A stretch of DNA of 64,000 nt from Microbacterium sp. BK668. GTDB taxonomy: Bacteria > Actinomycetota > Actinomycetes > Actinomycetales > Microbacteriaceae. The stretch spans positions 868,001 to 932,000 of the forward strand of contig NZ_SNWG01000001.1 in NCBI RefSeq assembly GCF_004362195.1, written 5' to 3'. Under the pieces are notes generated by a model. That model was not told the origin of the DNA, ran no database searches, and saw only the letters and a list, made by a program, of their open reading frames with translations. The translations under genes were made by a program, and so were the position numbers. Shown piece after piece: positions 43,301 to 51,531 of the stretch (positions are counted from its first letter, which is position 1; each line of letters starts with the position of its first letter).

Positions 43301-44873
43301 CGAGGCACGTGACGCCGTTCGCGGCGATGCGGTCGTCGGTGACGACGAATCCGCGTAGGTCGCTTCCGCCCGTGTTGGTGAGCGTGTACGAGTAGGCCAC
43401 CCGCTGCCCGACCGAGTAGGGGCCGGCCGTGGCAACGGACTTCGTGATCGAGATCGAGGAGACGAGCGGCACCGTCACCGTGGCCTCCGGCGACGACACG
43501 CTGCCTCCGCCGTCGGGTGTCGCGGTGGCCGTCGCGACGTTGACCACTCGGCCGGCCGCGACATCCGCCGCCGTCACGATGTGGGAGCCACGACACACCG
43601 TCGACGACCCCGGGGCGGGCGCCGTCGTGAGACTCGTCGCGGCGCACGTGATGCCGGCGGTGGCGATCTGGTCGTCGGTGATGAAGAGGCCGCTGACCGG
43701 CGCGCCCGTGTTGGTGACGATGTACTGGTAGGGGATGGGTGTGCCGACGCCGATGACCGGCGGCAGCGCCGCTCCGGTCCGGTCCACCTGCTTCTCGAGC
43801 TGCAGGCTCGCCAGGGGGACGATCGTCTCGATGCGGGTCTGTCGGATGAGATGCACGTCGTTCGACCCGCCCGTCGACGCCGAGAAGCCGAACTTGTACG
43901 TGGACGGCGTGCTGGGCGGAGCCGGGATGTCGAGCTCGGTGACCCACGGGCCGGCGTCGGTGTAGCGCACCTGCACGATCACGCGAGCGACCGGACTCTC
44001 GAGCGTGACGGGGGTGATCTGCACGTTGACCGTGCGCTTGGATGCCGCGAGCGTCGCCGCGCGGAGGGTCCCGGTTCCCCCGTTCAGGGTCGTTCCCGGC
44101 TTGGTGGGGTTGGTGATGGGCCTTGGCACCGTCGCATTGAGCCAGCAGTAGCCGGACAGTCCGCTGCCGGGGCCGCGGAGCGTGATGACGTTCGGCGCCA
44201 TCGCGCCGGAGGCCGTCGTCGGCGATCGCTGCCCGGCGGGGCAGTTGGCTCCGCGATTCTCGCCGTCGCCGTAGAAGTTGCCGTAGGCGTCCAGTCCGAC
44301 GCCGAGATAGCCCCCGCTGACGCCGGGCTCGCTGTTTCGCTGGGCGTAGCCCAGGCTCCCGCCGAGTCCGCCCGTCCTGGTCAGCGAGACGGACCCGTCG
44401 ACGAGGAAGAACCCGATGCCGTCCGCGCCGTTCCCGCCGTACTGGTACTGCTCGAACGTGACCGAGACGCCGCTGCTGGCGGGGATCGGCTTGTTGTACA
44501 GGATGCTGCCCGCGCGGTTGCCCGCGGTGTCGGTCAGCTGCAGGTAGCCGTTCGGCGCCCCTCCCATGGGCGGGACCGGCCCCGAGCGATGCGCGATGCA
44601 GGACGGGATCTGCGCCGCACCCGGAGGAGGCGTCGCTCCGGCGGCCGCCCCCGTGAGGCAGGCGTCCCCCTGCACGGTCCAGGCCGGGTCGGCGGCCGAC
44701 GCTCCCGTGAACGTCTCGTCGACGATGACCGATCCGCCCGTCGGCGGATCGGCGGCCGCGGGAGGCGCTGCCATGGCGGCCACGCCCCCGATCGCCAGCA
44801 CGGCGGCCAATGCAGCCGCCACCGCCCTCATCGATAGACGCGCCTCAGGACGGTGAGTGGATCGCTTCTGCAC
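40314..44873 (-). CDS. Large LPXTG-anchored surface protein with lectin-like domain and DUF11 repeats
   Basis: A 1519-residue cell-wall protein. GTG start, signal peptide (residues 15-42, ending AAPPAAADPP), then a legume-lectin-like/bacterial lectin domain to about residue 330 (FEQYQYGGNGADGIGFFLVDG, GYLGVGLDAYGNF). Nine DUF11-type beta-sandwich repeats follow, each opening like VAVTKSVDDPAPLVGSDVTF and containing ATGxWTIGxL. The C-terminus has a Gly/Ser linker, sorting signal LPVTG, a membrane segment and RRRRR. Likely sortase-anchored adhesin or stalk. GGGAAGG upstream fits the start. No sortase gene is in the window. Confidence 0.92.
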   Translation of the reverse strand: MQKRSTHRPEARLSMRAVAAALAAVLAIGGVAAMAAPPAAADPPTGGSVIVDETFTGASAADPAWTVQGDACLTGAAAGATPPPGAAQIPSCIAHRSGPVPPMGGAPNGYLQLTDTAGNRAGSILYNKPIPASSGVSVTFEQYQYGGNGADGIGFFLVDGSVSLTRTGGLGGSLGYAQRNSEPGVSGGYLGVGLDAYGNFYGDGENRGANCPAGQRSPTTASGAMAPNVITLRGPGSGLSGYCWLNATVPRPITNPTKPGTTLNGGTGTLRAATLAASKRTVNVQITPVTLESPVARVIVQVRYTDAGPWVTELDIPAPPSTPSTYKFGFSASTGGSNDVHLIRQTRIETIVPLASLQLEKQVDRTGAALPPVIGVGTPIPYQYIVTNTGAPVSGLFITDDQIATAGITCAATSLTTAPAPGSSTVCRGSHIVTAADVAAGRVVNVATATATPDGGGSVSSPEATVTVPLVSSISITKSVATAGPYSVGQRVAYSYTLTNTGGSDLRGFVVTDDRIAANGVTCLAGLLSPGASTTCAGSHTIQTGQINTDGFVVNTASVRAQSLIGQDVTAGPVQAQIPVATDVAVTKSVDDPAPLVGSDVTFTITASGNGPATATGVVVTDLLPDGDPVNSIVFVSATTTAGTYDSATGAWTIGSLTTGQTEALTITATVNTGTPFTNTAVRTRSDQPDRDPSNDVAAVTINPVLPSMDIAIVKTVDQGRIPLGATATFTVTATNSGPQGAAGVQVRDVLPPGLTFVADAPGDPDQGTYDPATGIWTIGTLAAGATATRTITVTGSELGSYVNLAALTGDPVPPDSNPSNNSDSATLEVVPGVADLAVVKSAFPQTVVVGDEVTYQLQASNLGPDTAFEVRVVDLFPPGAVVLSASASTGTISPDGGTWTIGTMAPGQQDVTATVTARIDTSGSLVNTATIGSPVVDDPDPSNNSSSATVTSGQPEIDIAVGKTVTVPSGASPDAVPLGEQVEFTLTAENTPGPTTAAATEVVLTDLLPDGLTFVSTSGDGSYDPVTGRWTIASIASETTASRTIVATVSRPVSFINTVTLTSLTQIDSDPSNNSASVQVTGIVVADLRLTKTADPTTSRPGEQVTYTVVVENDGPNGATGVYAFDPFMPAATIVGSSVTTGTFDEETRVWDIGALSSGASATLTVVIEVTRPGWTRNVAVVLGLDQVDPDLDDNVDDADLFVPAADIAVVKAVDDPEVFVGDEVAFTIGLWNYGPDASGPLVVNDLLPAGLTLLTASPSAGTYDPATGAWTLDDLDPVDLPGAGRDAPPPQQTLQITARVDTAGSFENVASAPREAPDVFDPDLSNNTASATVAATPRPATLFVAKSVAPATVTAGGAVTYTITVSNGGPADAAEVVLVDPFPAGVTPLAADDPRCVLDAEGTFSCSLGTIAVDETATVTITASVDEVGTFANTAAATSTTPLSPDSELRAEAVVEGLAPDSGGSGGSGGSGSGAGGLPVTGGSGPDAGPLGGIVLTLTGVLLLVWSRRRRRAYRLD

Positions 44874-44934
44874 GTCGGCCGCCTTCCCCGTTGGGGCGAG
44901 TCAAGCACAGGGCCCGCGCGCGGCGCATCACTGA

Positions 44935-44956
44935 ATTGCCATACGACCTGGGCAAT
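44935..44956. promoter_or_regulatory. Candidate operator between surface-protein and VWA lipoprotein genes
   Basis: ATTGCC (44935-44940) and GGCAAT (44951-44956) form a perfect 6-bp inverted repeat with a 10-nt spacer in the divergent intergenic region, a good size for a TetR- or MarR-like dimer. No cognate regulator is adjacent. Confidence 0.45.
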
Positions 44957-45047
44957 CATCACTTCCGGGTGACGGCGTCCGATGTGCTCGGCATCCCGCG
45001 CAGCTCGGCCACCCCAACAGCCGAACCGTCAGCCTTACACTGGCCAC

Positions 45048-46919
45048 ATGTCGCCCGGCCCACGGCGCACCCTCGCCGGTTCCTCAGACCTTCCGACCGA
45101 ACACGGACATTCGCGATCAGGGCGGTTCGCCGCTGCGTCGGCGCTCGCGGCGGCGGCGATGATCGTGCTCGCAGCGTGCACGGGTGCGAGCTCGGACGAC
45201 AACGGCGACGGCGGGGATTTCGCCGACGACGGCTGCACGAGCGTCGTCATCGCGACGTCCTCGGAGAAGGTCAACATGCTCGACGCGCTGGCGGACGCGT
45301 TCAAGGAGTCGCCGGAGTTCGACGACCTCGACACGTGCGCCACGGTGCGCCCGATCAACGTCTCGTCGGGCGATGCGACGCGCTACCTGACGGCCGGCGG
45401 GCACTGGCCCGACGAGGACGCGCGCCGGTGGCCGGCGATGTGGTCGCCGGCCTCGACCGTGTGGACCGAGCGGGTCGCAGCCGCGGCATCCCCTGCCCTC
45501 GTGGGAGAGCCGGAGTCGTTCACGCACACCCCGGTCGTCTTCGGTGTGCCCGAGACGATGGCGAAGGCACTCGGATGGCCTTCCGCCGAGATCGGCATCG
45601 CGGACTTCGCGAGGCTCTGCTCCGACCCGGACGGCTGGGGGAGCGTCGGCAAGCCGCTGTGGGGCTCGTTCAAGATCTCCAAGACGAACCCGAACACCTC
45701 GACGACGGGTCTTTCGACGATCCTCATGCAGTCGTACGAGGCATCCGGGAAGACGTCGGATCTGACGGCCGAGGACGTGGCCGCGGCCGCCGACTTCTCG
45801 CGGGTGTTCGAGGAATGCGTCATCCACTACGGCGACACGACCGGCAAGGTGCTCTCGCGCCTGTACGACCAGACCCAGAACGGCACGGGCGGCTCGGGCT
45901 ACGTCTCGGCGATCGCGGTCGAGGAGACCTCGCTCCTGAACTACAACCAGGGCAACGCCGACTCGCACACCGTGCAGCCCGGCGAGAAGCTCACACCCCC
46001 GAAGGAGAAGCTCGTCGCCGTCTATCCGAAGGGCGGCTCGATGTGGTCGGACAACCCCGTGACCGTGCTCGGCGCGCCGTGGGTGACCGATGAGCAGCGC
46101 GAAGCGGGGCTCGCGTTCGCGGCCTTCCTCCAGACCGAGGCGGCACAGCGCATCCTGCCCGAGTTCGGCTTCCGGCCGCTCGACGAGTCCGTGCCCCTCG
46201 GCGAGCTCTTCACGGAGAAGTACGGAGTCGACCCCGCGCAGCCGACCGTCACGCTGCCCCGGCCGGCGGTCGACGTCGTCTCGAGCGCCATCGACCAGTG
46301 GACGCAGATCCGCAAGCCCTCGTCGGTGCTCGAGGTCATCGACATCTCGGGATCGATGGACGACCCCATCGGCGACGGCCGCTCCAAGCTCGACGGCGCG
46401 ATCGAGGGCGCGCAGAAGACGCTAGGACACTTCCGGCGCAGCGACGAGGTCGGTGTGTGGGCCTTCACGACGGGCATCGACGGCGAGAAGGGGGACAACA
46501 TCGCCGTCGTGCGCGACATCTCGCCGCTCGCCTCCGACCTGGAGTCGCTGCAGTCGTCGATCGAGGATCTGCGGTTCTCCAACCGGCAGGGCACCCCCCT
46601 CTACGACGCGATAGCCAGCGCCTACGACGAGATGAAGGACCGCGCCGAGCCCGGGCGCATCAACGCGATCGTCGTGCTCTCCGACGGTCAGGACACCGAT
46701 TCGACCACCTCGCTCGACTCGCTGCTGGCGAAGATCGGCCCGTCGGCGCGCGAGGGCAGCGACTCCGCTCCGGTTCGCATCTTCCCGATCGCGTACGGTG
46801 AAGGAGCCGACACGTCCGCCCTCCGGCGCATCGCCGAAGCGACCGGCGGGCAGTGGTTCGACGCGTCGGACGCGGCCAAGATCGACCTCGTCTTCGCCTC
46901 GGTCATCAACAACTTCTAG
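45048..46919 (+). CDS. Lipoprotein with binding-protein domain fused to a VWA domain
   Basis: A 623-residue lipoprotein: signal with lipobox VLAAC (Cys near residue 44), an extracellular solute-binding-protein domain (TSVVIATSSEKVNMLDALADAF to about residue 390), and a C-terminal von Willebrand A domain whose MIDAS begins DISGS at residues 432-436, with TPLYDA and LSDGQDTDS completing it. VWA domains bind proteins through a divalent metal. TACACT (45036-45041) is 6 nt before ATG, so it is probably leaderless. The next gene, 14 nt on, encodes a membrane partner; together they may be a surface sensing or assembly complex. Exact role unknown. Confidence 0.85.
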   Translation: MSPGPRRTLAGSSDLPTEHGHSRSGRFAAASALAAAAMIVLAACTGASSDDNGDGGDFADDGCTSVVIATSSEKVNMLDALADAFKESPEFDDLDTCATVRPINVSSGDATRYLTAGGHWPDEDARRWPAMWSPASTVWTERVAAAASPALVGEPESFTHTPVVFGVPETMAKALGWPSAEIGIADFARLCSDPDGWGSVGKPLWGSFKISKTNPNTSTTGLSTILMQSYEASGKTSDLTAEDVAAAADFSRVFEECVIHYGDTTGKVLSRLYDQTQNGTGGSGYVSAIAVEETSLLNYNQGNADSHTVQPGEKLTPPKEKLVAVYPKGGSMWSDNPVTVLGAPWVTDEQREAGLAFAAFLQTEAAQRILPEFGFRPLDESVPLGELFTEKYGVDPAQPTVTLPRPAVDVVSSAIDQWTQIRKPSSVLEVIDISGSMDDPIGDGRSKLDGAIEGAQKTLGHFRRSDEVGVWAFTTGIDGEKGDNIAVVRDISPLASDLESLQSSIEDLRFSNRQGTPLYDAIASAYDEMKDRAEPGRINAIVVLSDGQDTDSTTSLDSLLAKIGPSAREGSDSAPVRIFPIAYGEGADTSALRRIAEATGGQWFDASDAAKIDLVFASVINNF

Positions 46920-46933
46920 TCGGCGGGAGGATC

Positions 46934-47968
46934 ATGCCGGTTCCGCCGATCCCGCTCTCCGCGAACGGGTACGTCGACGATGCCGCTGCCGCACTGCAGG
47001 GCTCGAACGTGTATGTCTCGAACGAGGTGGGCAATGCGTCGACGCTCGCGCAGCAGCTCGACCAGCAGGTGGGGGATGCCTCGATCGGCGTCGCGGTGTT
47101 CTCTGAGAACGCGGGGCTCGAGGGGTCCGCCTCCGACATCGTCAGCGAGCTGGCGGCGGCCAACCCGGGCTACGACACCATCATCGTCGCGGTCGGAGAC
47201 GATGTCGCGGCGGGCTCGCGCACGCTTCAGGCCGGCGAGGCGCTGCGGATTGCGAACGAGTCCGAGCAGGCGAGCGACTCCGTCGACGCGGCACTGACCC
47301 AGACGGTGCAGCAGATCATCGCTGTCACCCCGCAGGCCGAGCAGGGCGGAGTGGATGCCGGGCCCGTGGTCGGGATCGCGGTCGCCGTCGCGCTGCTCGT
47401 GGGAGCGGGCATCGCCGTCGTCGGCGCCGTGCGGGCCCGGAGGCGGCGCGCCGCGGCGGACCGCGGACTTCCCGACGCGGTCCGCGCGCAGGTCGCAACC
47501 CTGCGCGGCCTCGTCCCCGAGTACGCCGCGGTCGGCGCCTCGGGCGATGCCGTCGCAGCTCGGGCGGCACAGGAGATCGCGATCCTCGCCGACAACGTCA
47601 CCGAGCTGTTCAACCGCCTGGATCGCCGCAGCGCCGCCGACCAGGTCGACATCGCGGCCGTCGAGTACGACGACAAGCTGCGCAAGCTCACGGCGGCCCT
47701 GAACCGCGACTACCTGCTCGACGTCCTTCGCCATCCGAATCTGTGGGACGACCCCGACGACCGCGTCCGCGAGGTCCAGGGGGCGCTCGACGGAGTCTCG
47801 ACGGAGCTCGTCGAGAACATCAAGCAGGTCAACGCTCGCCGCGGCCTGCACTTCCAGGTGTCGCTCGACGGACTCATCGGTCGTCGCAAGGAGCTGCAGG
47901 ACTGGGACCGCGCCTTCGATCAGGCCTCGGAGGACGGCACGCCCCCGCCGTCCGCGCCGCGCCGCTGA
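46934..47968 (+). CDS. Membrane protein with TPM/DUF6676-like extracellular domain
   Basis: A 344-residue protein. Residues 1-135 form an alpha/beta domain resembling the Rv1476/TPM group (YVDDAAAALQGSNVYVS, IGVAVFSENA, YDTIIVAVGDD), followed by a single transmembrane helix at about 144-163 (VVGIAVAVALLVGAGIAVVGA), a basic stop-transfer stretch and a helical cytoplasmic region of about 160 residues (LFNRLDRRSAADQ). GGGAGG is 4 nt before ATG. It follows the VWA lipoprotein by 14 nt and is probably cotranscribed and functionally paired. Confidence 0.82.
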   Translation: MPVPPIPLSANGYVDDAAAALQGSNVYVSNEVGNASTLAQQLDQQVGDASIGVAVFSENAGLEGSASDIVSELAAANPGYDTIIVAVGDDVAAGSRTLQAGEALRIANESEQASDSVDAALTQTVQQIIAVTPQAEQGGVDAGPVVGIAVAVALLVGAGIAVVGAVRARRRRAAADRGLPDAVRAQVATLRGLVPEYAAVGASGDAVAARAAQEIAILADNVTELFNRLDRRSAADQVDIAAVEYDDKLRKLTAALNRDYLLDVLRHPNLWDDPDDRVREVQGALDGVSTELVENIKQVNARRGLHFQVSLDGLIGRRKELQDWDRAFDQASEDGTPPPSAPRR

Positions 47969-47982
47969 GCCGGAGACTCGAC

Positions 47983-48711
47983 GTGACCGCCGTCGAGGAG
48001 GTGTCTCCCGATCCGCCCCACCGGATCCCGCGGCCCTGGTCCACGCAGCGCTGGCGCGACGCGACCTTCCTCCACTGGCCGTACGACCCGGCGGTCGTGG
48101 CTCCTCTCCTTCCGCCGGGCACGCGCCCCGATGTGCTCGACGGAGACACGTACGTCGGCATCATCGCCTTCCGCATGGTGGGCCTCGGCCTCGGGCGGGG
48201 TCCCGGCATCCCGTATTTCGGCACCTTCTGCGAGACGAACGTACGGCTCTACAGCGTCGATGAGCGCGGGCGGCGGGCAGTCGTGTTCCGATCTCTGGAT
48301 GCCGCGCGCCTCGCGTCGGTCGTGGCCGCGAGGGCTGCGCTCGGCCTGCCGTACGTGTGGTCGCGCATGCGCATCGATCGCCACGGCGACGTGATCTCCT
48401 ACCGGAGCGCGCGGCACGTGACGGGTGCCGCACCCCTCCGGCTCTCGGTGCGGGTGGGGGAGGACATCGCGGAGCCGAGCGCCGCCGACCAGTTCGTCAC
48501 CGCGCGGTGGGCGCTGCACACGCGCGCGTGGGGCCGGACCCGCTACGTCGCCAACGAGCACCCGCGCTGGCCGCTGCGGTCAGCGACGGTGCTCCAGCTC
48601 GACGAGCGCCTCGTGACGGCCGCCGGGCTCCCGCCACCGGAGGGTCTGCCGTCGAGCATCCTGTTCTCCCCGGGCGTGCGCGTGGCGTTCGGCACGCCCG
48701 CGCTCCCCTGA
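47983..48711 (+). CDS. DUF2071 (YqjF-like) family protein
   Basis: A 242-residue protein of the DUF2071/acetoacetate decarboxylase-like group: STQRWRDATFLHWPYDPAVVAPLLPPG, GDTYVGIIAFRMVGL, NVRLYSVDERGRRAVVFRSLDA, and a C-terminal HPRWPLR. No function is established for the family. GTG at 47983 is preceded by GGAG at 47972-47975. It lies 14 nt after the previous gene. Confidence 0.82.
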   Translation: MTAVEEVSPDPPHRIPRPWSTQRWRDATFLHWPYDPAVVAPLLPPGTRPDVLDGDTYVGIIAFRMVGLGLGRGPGIPYFGTFCETNVRLYSVDERGRRAVVFRSLDAARLASVVAARAALGLPYVWSRMRIDRHGDVISYRSARHVTGAAPLRLSVRVGEDIAEPSAADQFVTARWALHTRAWGRTRYVANEHPRWPLRSATVLQLDERLVTAAGLPPPEGLPSSILFSPGVRVAFGTPALP

Positions 48712-48715
48712 CCGG

Positions 48716-48733
48716 GGCGCGCGGCCGCGCGCC
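48716..48733. terminator. Perfect GC palindrome between convergent genes
   Basis: GGCGCGCGGCCGCGCGCC is an 18-bp perfect palindrome located 5 nt after the DUF2071 stop and just after the methyltransferase stop on the other strand. Suited to terminate both transcripts. Confidence 0.55.
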
Positions 48734-48736
48734 GCG

Positions 48737-49822
48737 TCAGGGTTCGAGGAGGTAGAACCGGAACGCGCTGAAGCCCTCGATCGGCAGCACCGAGACGCGG
48801 GAGAAGCCGGCCTCGCGGGCGTAGCGCTCCAGGACGGCGGGTCGCATGACCGTGCCCGTCGCCGCCGATCCGGGCGTCGACATCGAATCGGGCAGGCAGA
48901 TGAACAGGCTGTACCCGTACATGACGCGTTCGATCTCGTCGCCGGGCGGTGCGAAGGTCTCGGCCACCGCCTCGTCCATGACGACGACGATCCCGTCGTC
49001 GCGCACGGCGCGACGCATGGCAGCCAGCACGCCGACCGGGTCGGGCAGGTCATGGAGGGCCTCGAAGACGAACGCCGCGTCGTAGCGGTCATCCCCCTCC
49101 TCGGCGAGCTGCTCGCCCCGCAGGTCCGCGAACGTCACGTTGTCCATGCCCGCCGCGTGCTGCCGGGCGGCCTCGATGGCCGGCCCGTCGAGGTCGAAGC
49201 CGTCGACCGTCGCATCGGGGTAGGCCCGCGCGAGGGCGATGGTCGACCAGCCGTGACCGCACGCGACATCGGCGATCCCGGCATCCGGTCTCGACAGCAC
49301 GTCGTGCACGGCGGGCACGGAGGCGAGGGCGCCGGCGAGGGCGTTCTCGAACCACGGTCGGTTGACGTCGCCCTGGGCATCGCGCATGCCGGGCCCGAAC
49401 TGCGCCCAGGGCACGCCGCCGCCGGATCGATACGCGTCCAGAAGCGCGGGAATCTGGCCGGCGGCCGAGACGAACAGACGCGCCAACGGCGCGGAATAGC
49501 TGAGCGACGTCGGATCCGTGAGCACCTCGGCCTGCGCCGCCGTCAGCCGGAAGCGGGCCGTCTCTCCCTCGCCGTCGGCTTCGAGGAGGCCCGCGACCGC
49601 CTGCTGCTCGAGCCACTCCCTCGCGTACCGCGGGTGGATGCCGGCGCGCGCGGCGAGCTCGGGTGCCGTAGCGGGTCCCTGCCGGAGCGCGTCGTAGAGC
49701 CCGAGGCGGTCGCCGAAGTAGACCGACAGGAGCTCCATGGCCGCGAGCAGCCGGTCGAAGACGCCGCCGGCCGACTTCTCCACCTGCTGCTCCGAGGTCT
49801 CGGCGGTCGACGTCTCATCCAT
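48737..49822 (-). CDS. Class I SAM-dependent methyltransferase
   Basis: A 361-residue methyltransferase with an N-terminal winged-helix-like dimerisation region ([42 protein letters not shown]), SAM motif [20 protein letters not shown], the acidic end of strand 2 (GFDLDGPAI) and [16 protein letters not shown]. This resembles the small-molecule methyltransferase group often called Rv2258c-like. ATG 49822 is preceded by GGAGAGGAA; TAGCAT (49861-49866) may be its -10. Substrate unknown. Confidence 0.87.
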   Translation of the reverse strand: MDETSTAETSEQQVEKSAGGVFDRLLAAMELLSVYFGDRLGLYDALRQGPATAPELAARAGIHPRYAREWLEQQAVAGLLEADGEGETARFRLTAAQAEVLTDPTSLSYSAPLARLFVSAAGQIPALLDAYRSGGGVPWAQFGPGMRDAQGDVNRPWFENALAGALASVPAVHDVLSRPDAGIADVACGHGWSTIALARAYPDATVDGFDLDGPAIEAARQHAAGMDNVTFADLRGEQLAEEGDDRYDAAFVFEALHDLPDPVGVLAAMRRAVRDDGIVVVMDEAVAETFAPPGDEIERVMYGYSLFICLPDSMSTPGSAATGTVMRPAVLERYAREAGFSRVSVLPIEGFSAFRFYLLEP

Positions 49823-49932
49823 GGCGATTCCTCTCCGTCGACGCGCCGCGGTTGCCGCACATGCTAGGCCGGGCGGGGTGAGGGCGCCAGAGGCCCCCGG
49901 TCCGGGAGGCGGCGCCCGGCTAGGATTGTCGG

Positions 49933-49971
49933 ATGCCGCGCGATGCCACGGCATCCCGCAGCACCCCGTAG
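49933..49971 (+). other. Short leader frame and hairpin upstream of glyS
   Basis: TAGGAT (49921-49926) is followed after 6 nt by ATG 49933, opening a 12-codon frame ([12 protein letters not shown]). GGATGCC (49931-49937) can pair with GGCATCC (49950-49956). This sits in the untranslated leader of the tRNA synthetase gene and may be a leader peptide or chance. Confidence 0.3.
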
Positions 49972-50024
49972 CATCCCGCGACTCCGCGACCTCTTCCCGC
50001 ACGATCCCGACCATTGGAGCCACC

Positions 50025-51413
50025 GTGGCCGAGCAGTCCCGCCTCGACAAAGTCATCGCCCTCGCCCGTCACCGCGGGTTCGTCTTCCAGGCGGGGGAGA
50101 TCTACGGCGGATCCCGCTCGGCGTGGGACTACGGCCCCCTCGGCACCGAGCTCAAGGAGAACATCCGCCGCCAGTGGTGGCAGACCTTCGTGCGCGGCCG
50201 CGGCGACATGGTAGGCCTCGACTCGTCGGTGATCCTGCCCAAGCGCGTGTGGGAGGCATCCGGTCACGTCGCGACGTTCACCGACCCCCTCGTCGAGTGC
50301 CTCAACTGCCACAAGCGCTTCCGTGCCGATACCCTCATCGAGGATTTCGAGGCGCGCAAGGGACGCAAAGCCGAGAACGGCCTGGCCGACGTGCCGTGCC
50401 CCAACTGCGGCGTCAAGGGGCGGTACACCGAGCCCAAGGCATTCTCGGGCCTCATGAAGACCTACCTCGGCGTCGTCGACGACGAGTCGGGCGTGCACTT
50501 CCTCCGCCCCGAGACGGCCCAGGGCATCTTCATCGACTTCGCGAACATCGTCACCGTCTCGCGCAAGAAGCCGCCCTTCGGCGTGGGCCAGGTCGGCAAG
50601 GCCTTCCGCAACGAGATCACGCCCGGGAACTTCATCTTCCGCACGCGCGAGTTCGAGCAGATGGAGATCGAGTTCTTCGTGCCGCCGGCCGAGGCCGGCG
50701 AGTGGTTCGAGCACTGGGTCGAGGCATCCTGGAACTGGTTCACCGACCTCGGCATCGATCCCGCGAACATCCGCCGCTACGACGTGCCGGAGGAGGACCG
50801 CGCGCACTACTCCGACGGCACGATCGACGTCGAGTACCGCTTCGGCTTCCCGGGCAAAGAGTGGGGCGAGCTCATGGGCATCGCCAACCGCACGGACTAC
50901 GACCTGCGCTCGCACTCCGAGGCGTCCGGCCAGTCGCTCAGCTACTTCGACCAGGCGACGAACGAGAAGTACATCCCGTACGTCATCGAACCCTCCTTCG
51001 GCCTCACGCGCGCCATGATGGCCTTCCTCGTCGACGCGTATCACGAGGAGCAGGCCCCCAACGCCAAGGGCGGCACCGACACCCGCACGGTGCTCAAGCT
51101 CGACCCCCGCCTCGCGCCGGTCAAGGTCGCCGTGCTGCCGCTGTCGCGCAACGAGAACCTCTCGCCCGTCGCGCGGGGCCTCGCCGACGACCTCCGCGCG
51201 CACGGATGGAACACCGACTTCGACGACGCCGGCGCCATCGGCCGTCGCTATCGCCGTCAGGACGAGATCGGCACGCCGTTCTGCGTGACGATCGACTTCG
51301 ACTCGCTCGACGACCGGGCCGCGACGGTGCGCGATCGCGACACGATGGGCCAGGAGCGCGTGCCGCTCGAGGGGCTCGTCGACCATCTGGCGCAGCGCCT
51401 CCGCGGGGCCTGA
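50025..51413 (+). CDS. glyS: Glycyl-tRNA synthetase (single-chain, class II)
   Basis: A 462-residue alpha2-type glycyl-tRNA synthetase: N-terminal [31 protein letters not shown] (motif 1 region), a zinc-like CLNC...CPNC pair, motif 2 [21 protein letters not shown], motif 3 [14 protein letters not shown] and an anticodon-binding domain ([13 protein letters not shown]). It charges tRNA-Gly in the cytoplasm and is essential. GTG at 50025 has GGAG at 50016-50019. A leader of about 100 nt precedes it. Confidence 0.97.
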   Translation: MAEQSRLDKVIALARHRGFVFQAGEIYGGSRSAWDYGPLGTELKENIRRQWWQTFVRGRGDMVGLDSSVILPKRVWEASGHVATFTDPLVECLNCHKRFRADTLIEDFEARKGRKAENGLADVPCPNCGVKGRYTEPKAFSGLMKTYLGVVDDESGVHFLRPETAQGIFIDFANIVTVSRKKPPFGVGQVGKAFRNEITPGNFIFRTREFEQMEIEFFVPPAEAGEWFEHWVEASWNWFTDLGIDPANIRRYDVPEEDRAHYSDGTIDVEYRFGFPGKEWGELMGIANRTDYDLRSHSEASGQSLSYFDQATNEKYIPYVIEPSFGLTRAMMAFLVDAYHEEQAPNAKGGTDTRTVLKLDPRLAPVKVAVLPLSRNENLSPVARGLADDLRAHGWNTDFDDAGAIGRRYRRQDEIGTPFCVTIDFDSLDDRAATVRDRDTMGQERVPLEGLVDHLAQRLRGA

Positions 51414-51430
51414 CTCCTCCCGGGCAAGGG

Positions 51431-51451
51431 CTCGGCGTCTCGCGAGCCGAG
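51431..51451 (+). terminator. Hairpin downstream of glyS
   Basis: CTCGGC and GCCGAG form a 6-bp stem around a 9-nt loop, 17 nt after the glyS stop, followed by GGGTTT. Likely terminator region between convergent genes. Confidence 0.45.
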
Positions 51452-51531
51452 GGTTTCCCGCCGAACGAGGGCTGATGCGCGGCATCCATCCTCGCTCTGC
51501 GAGAAGCCCTCGCCTCGGTAGTGCGCTCCCG

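Noticed and set aside
49861..50025. T-box or glycine riboswitch upstream of glyS
   Set aside because: No T-box consensus, no glycine-riboswitch core and the leader is only about 100 nt; only a short hairpin and a tiny frame are seen.
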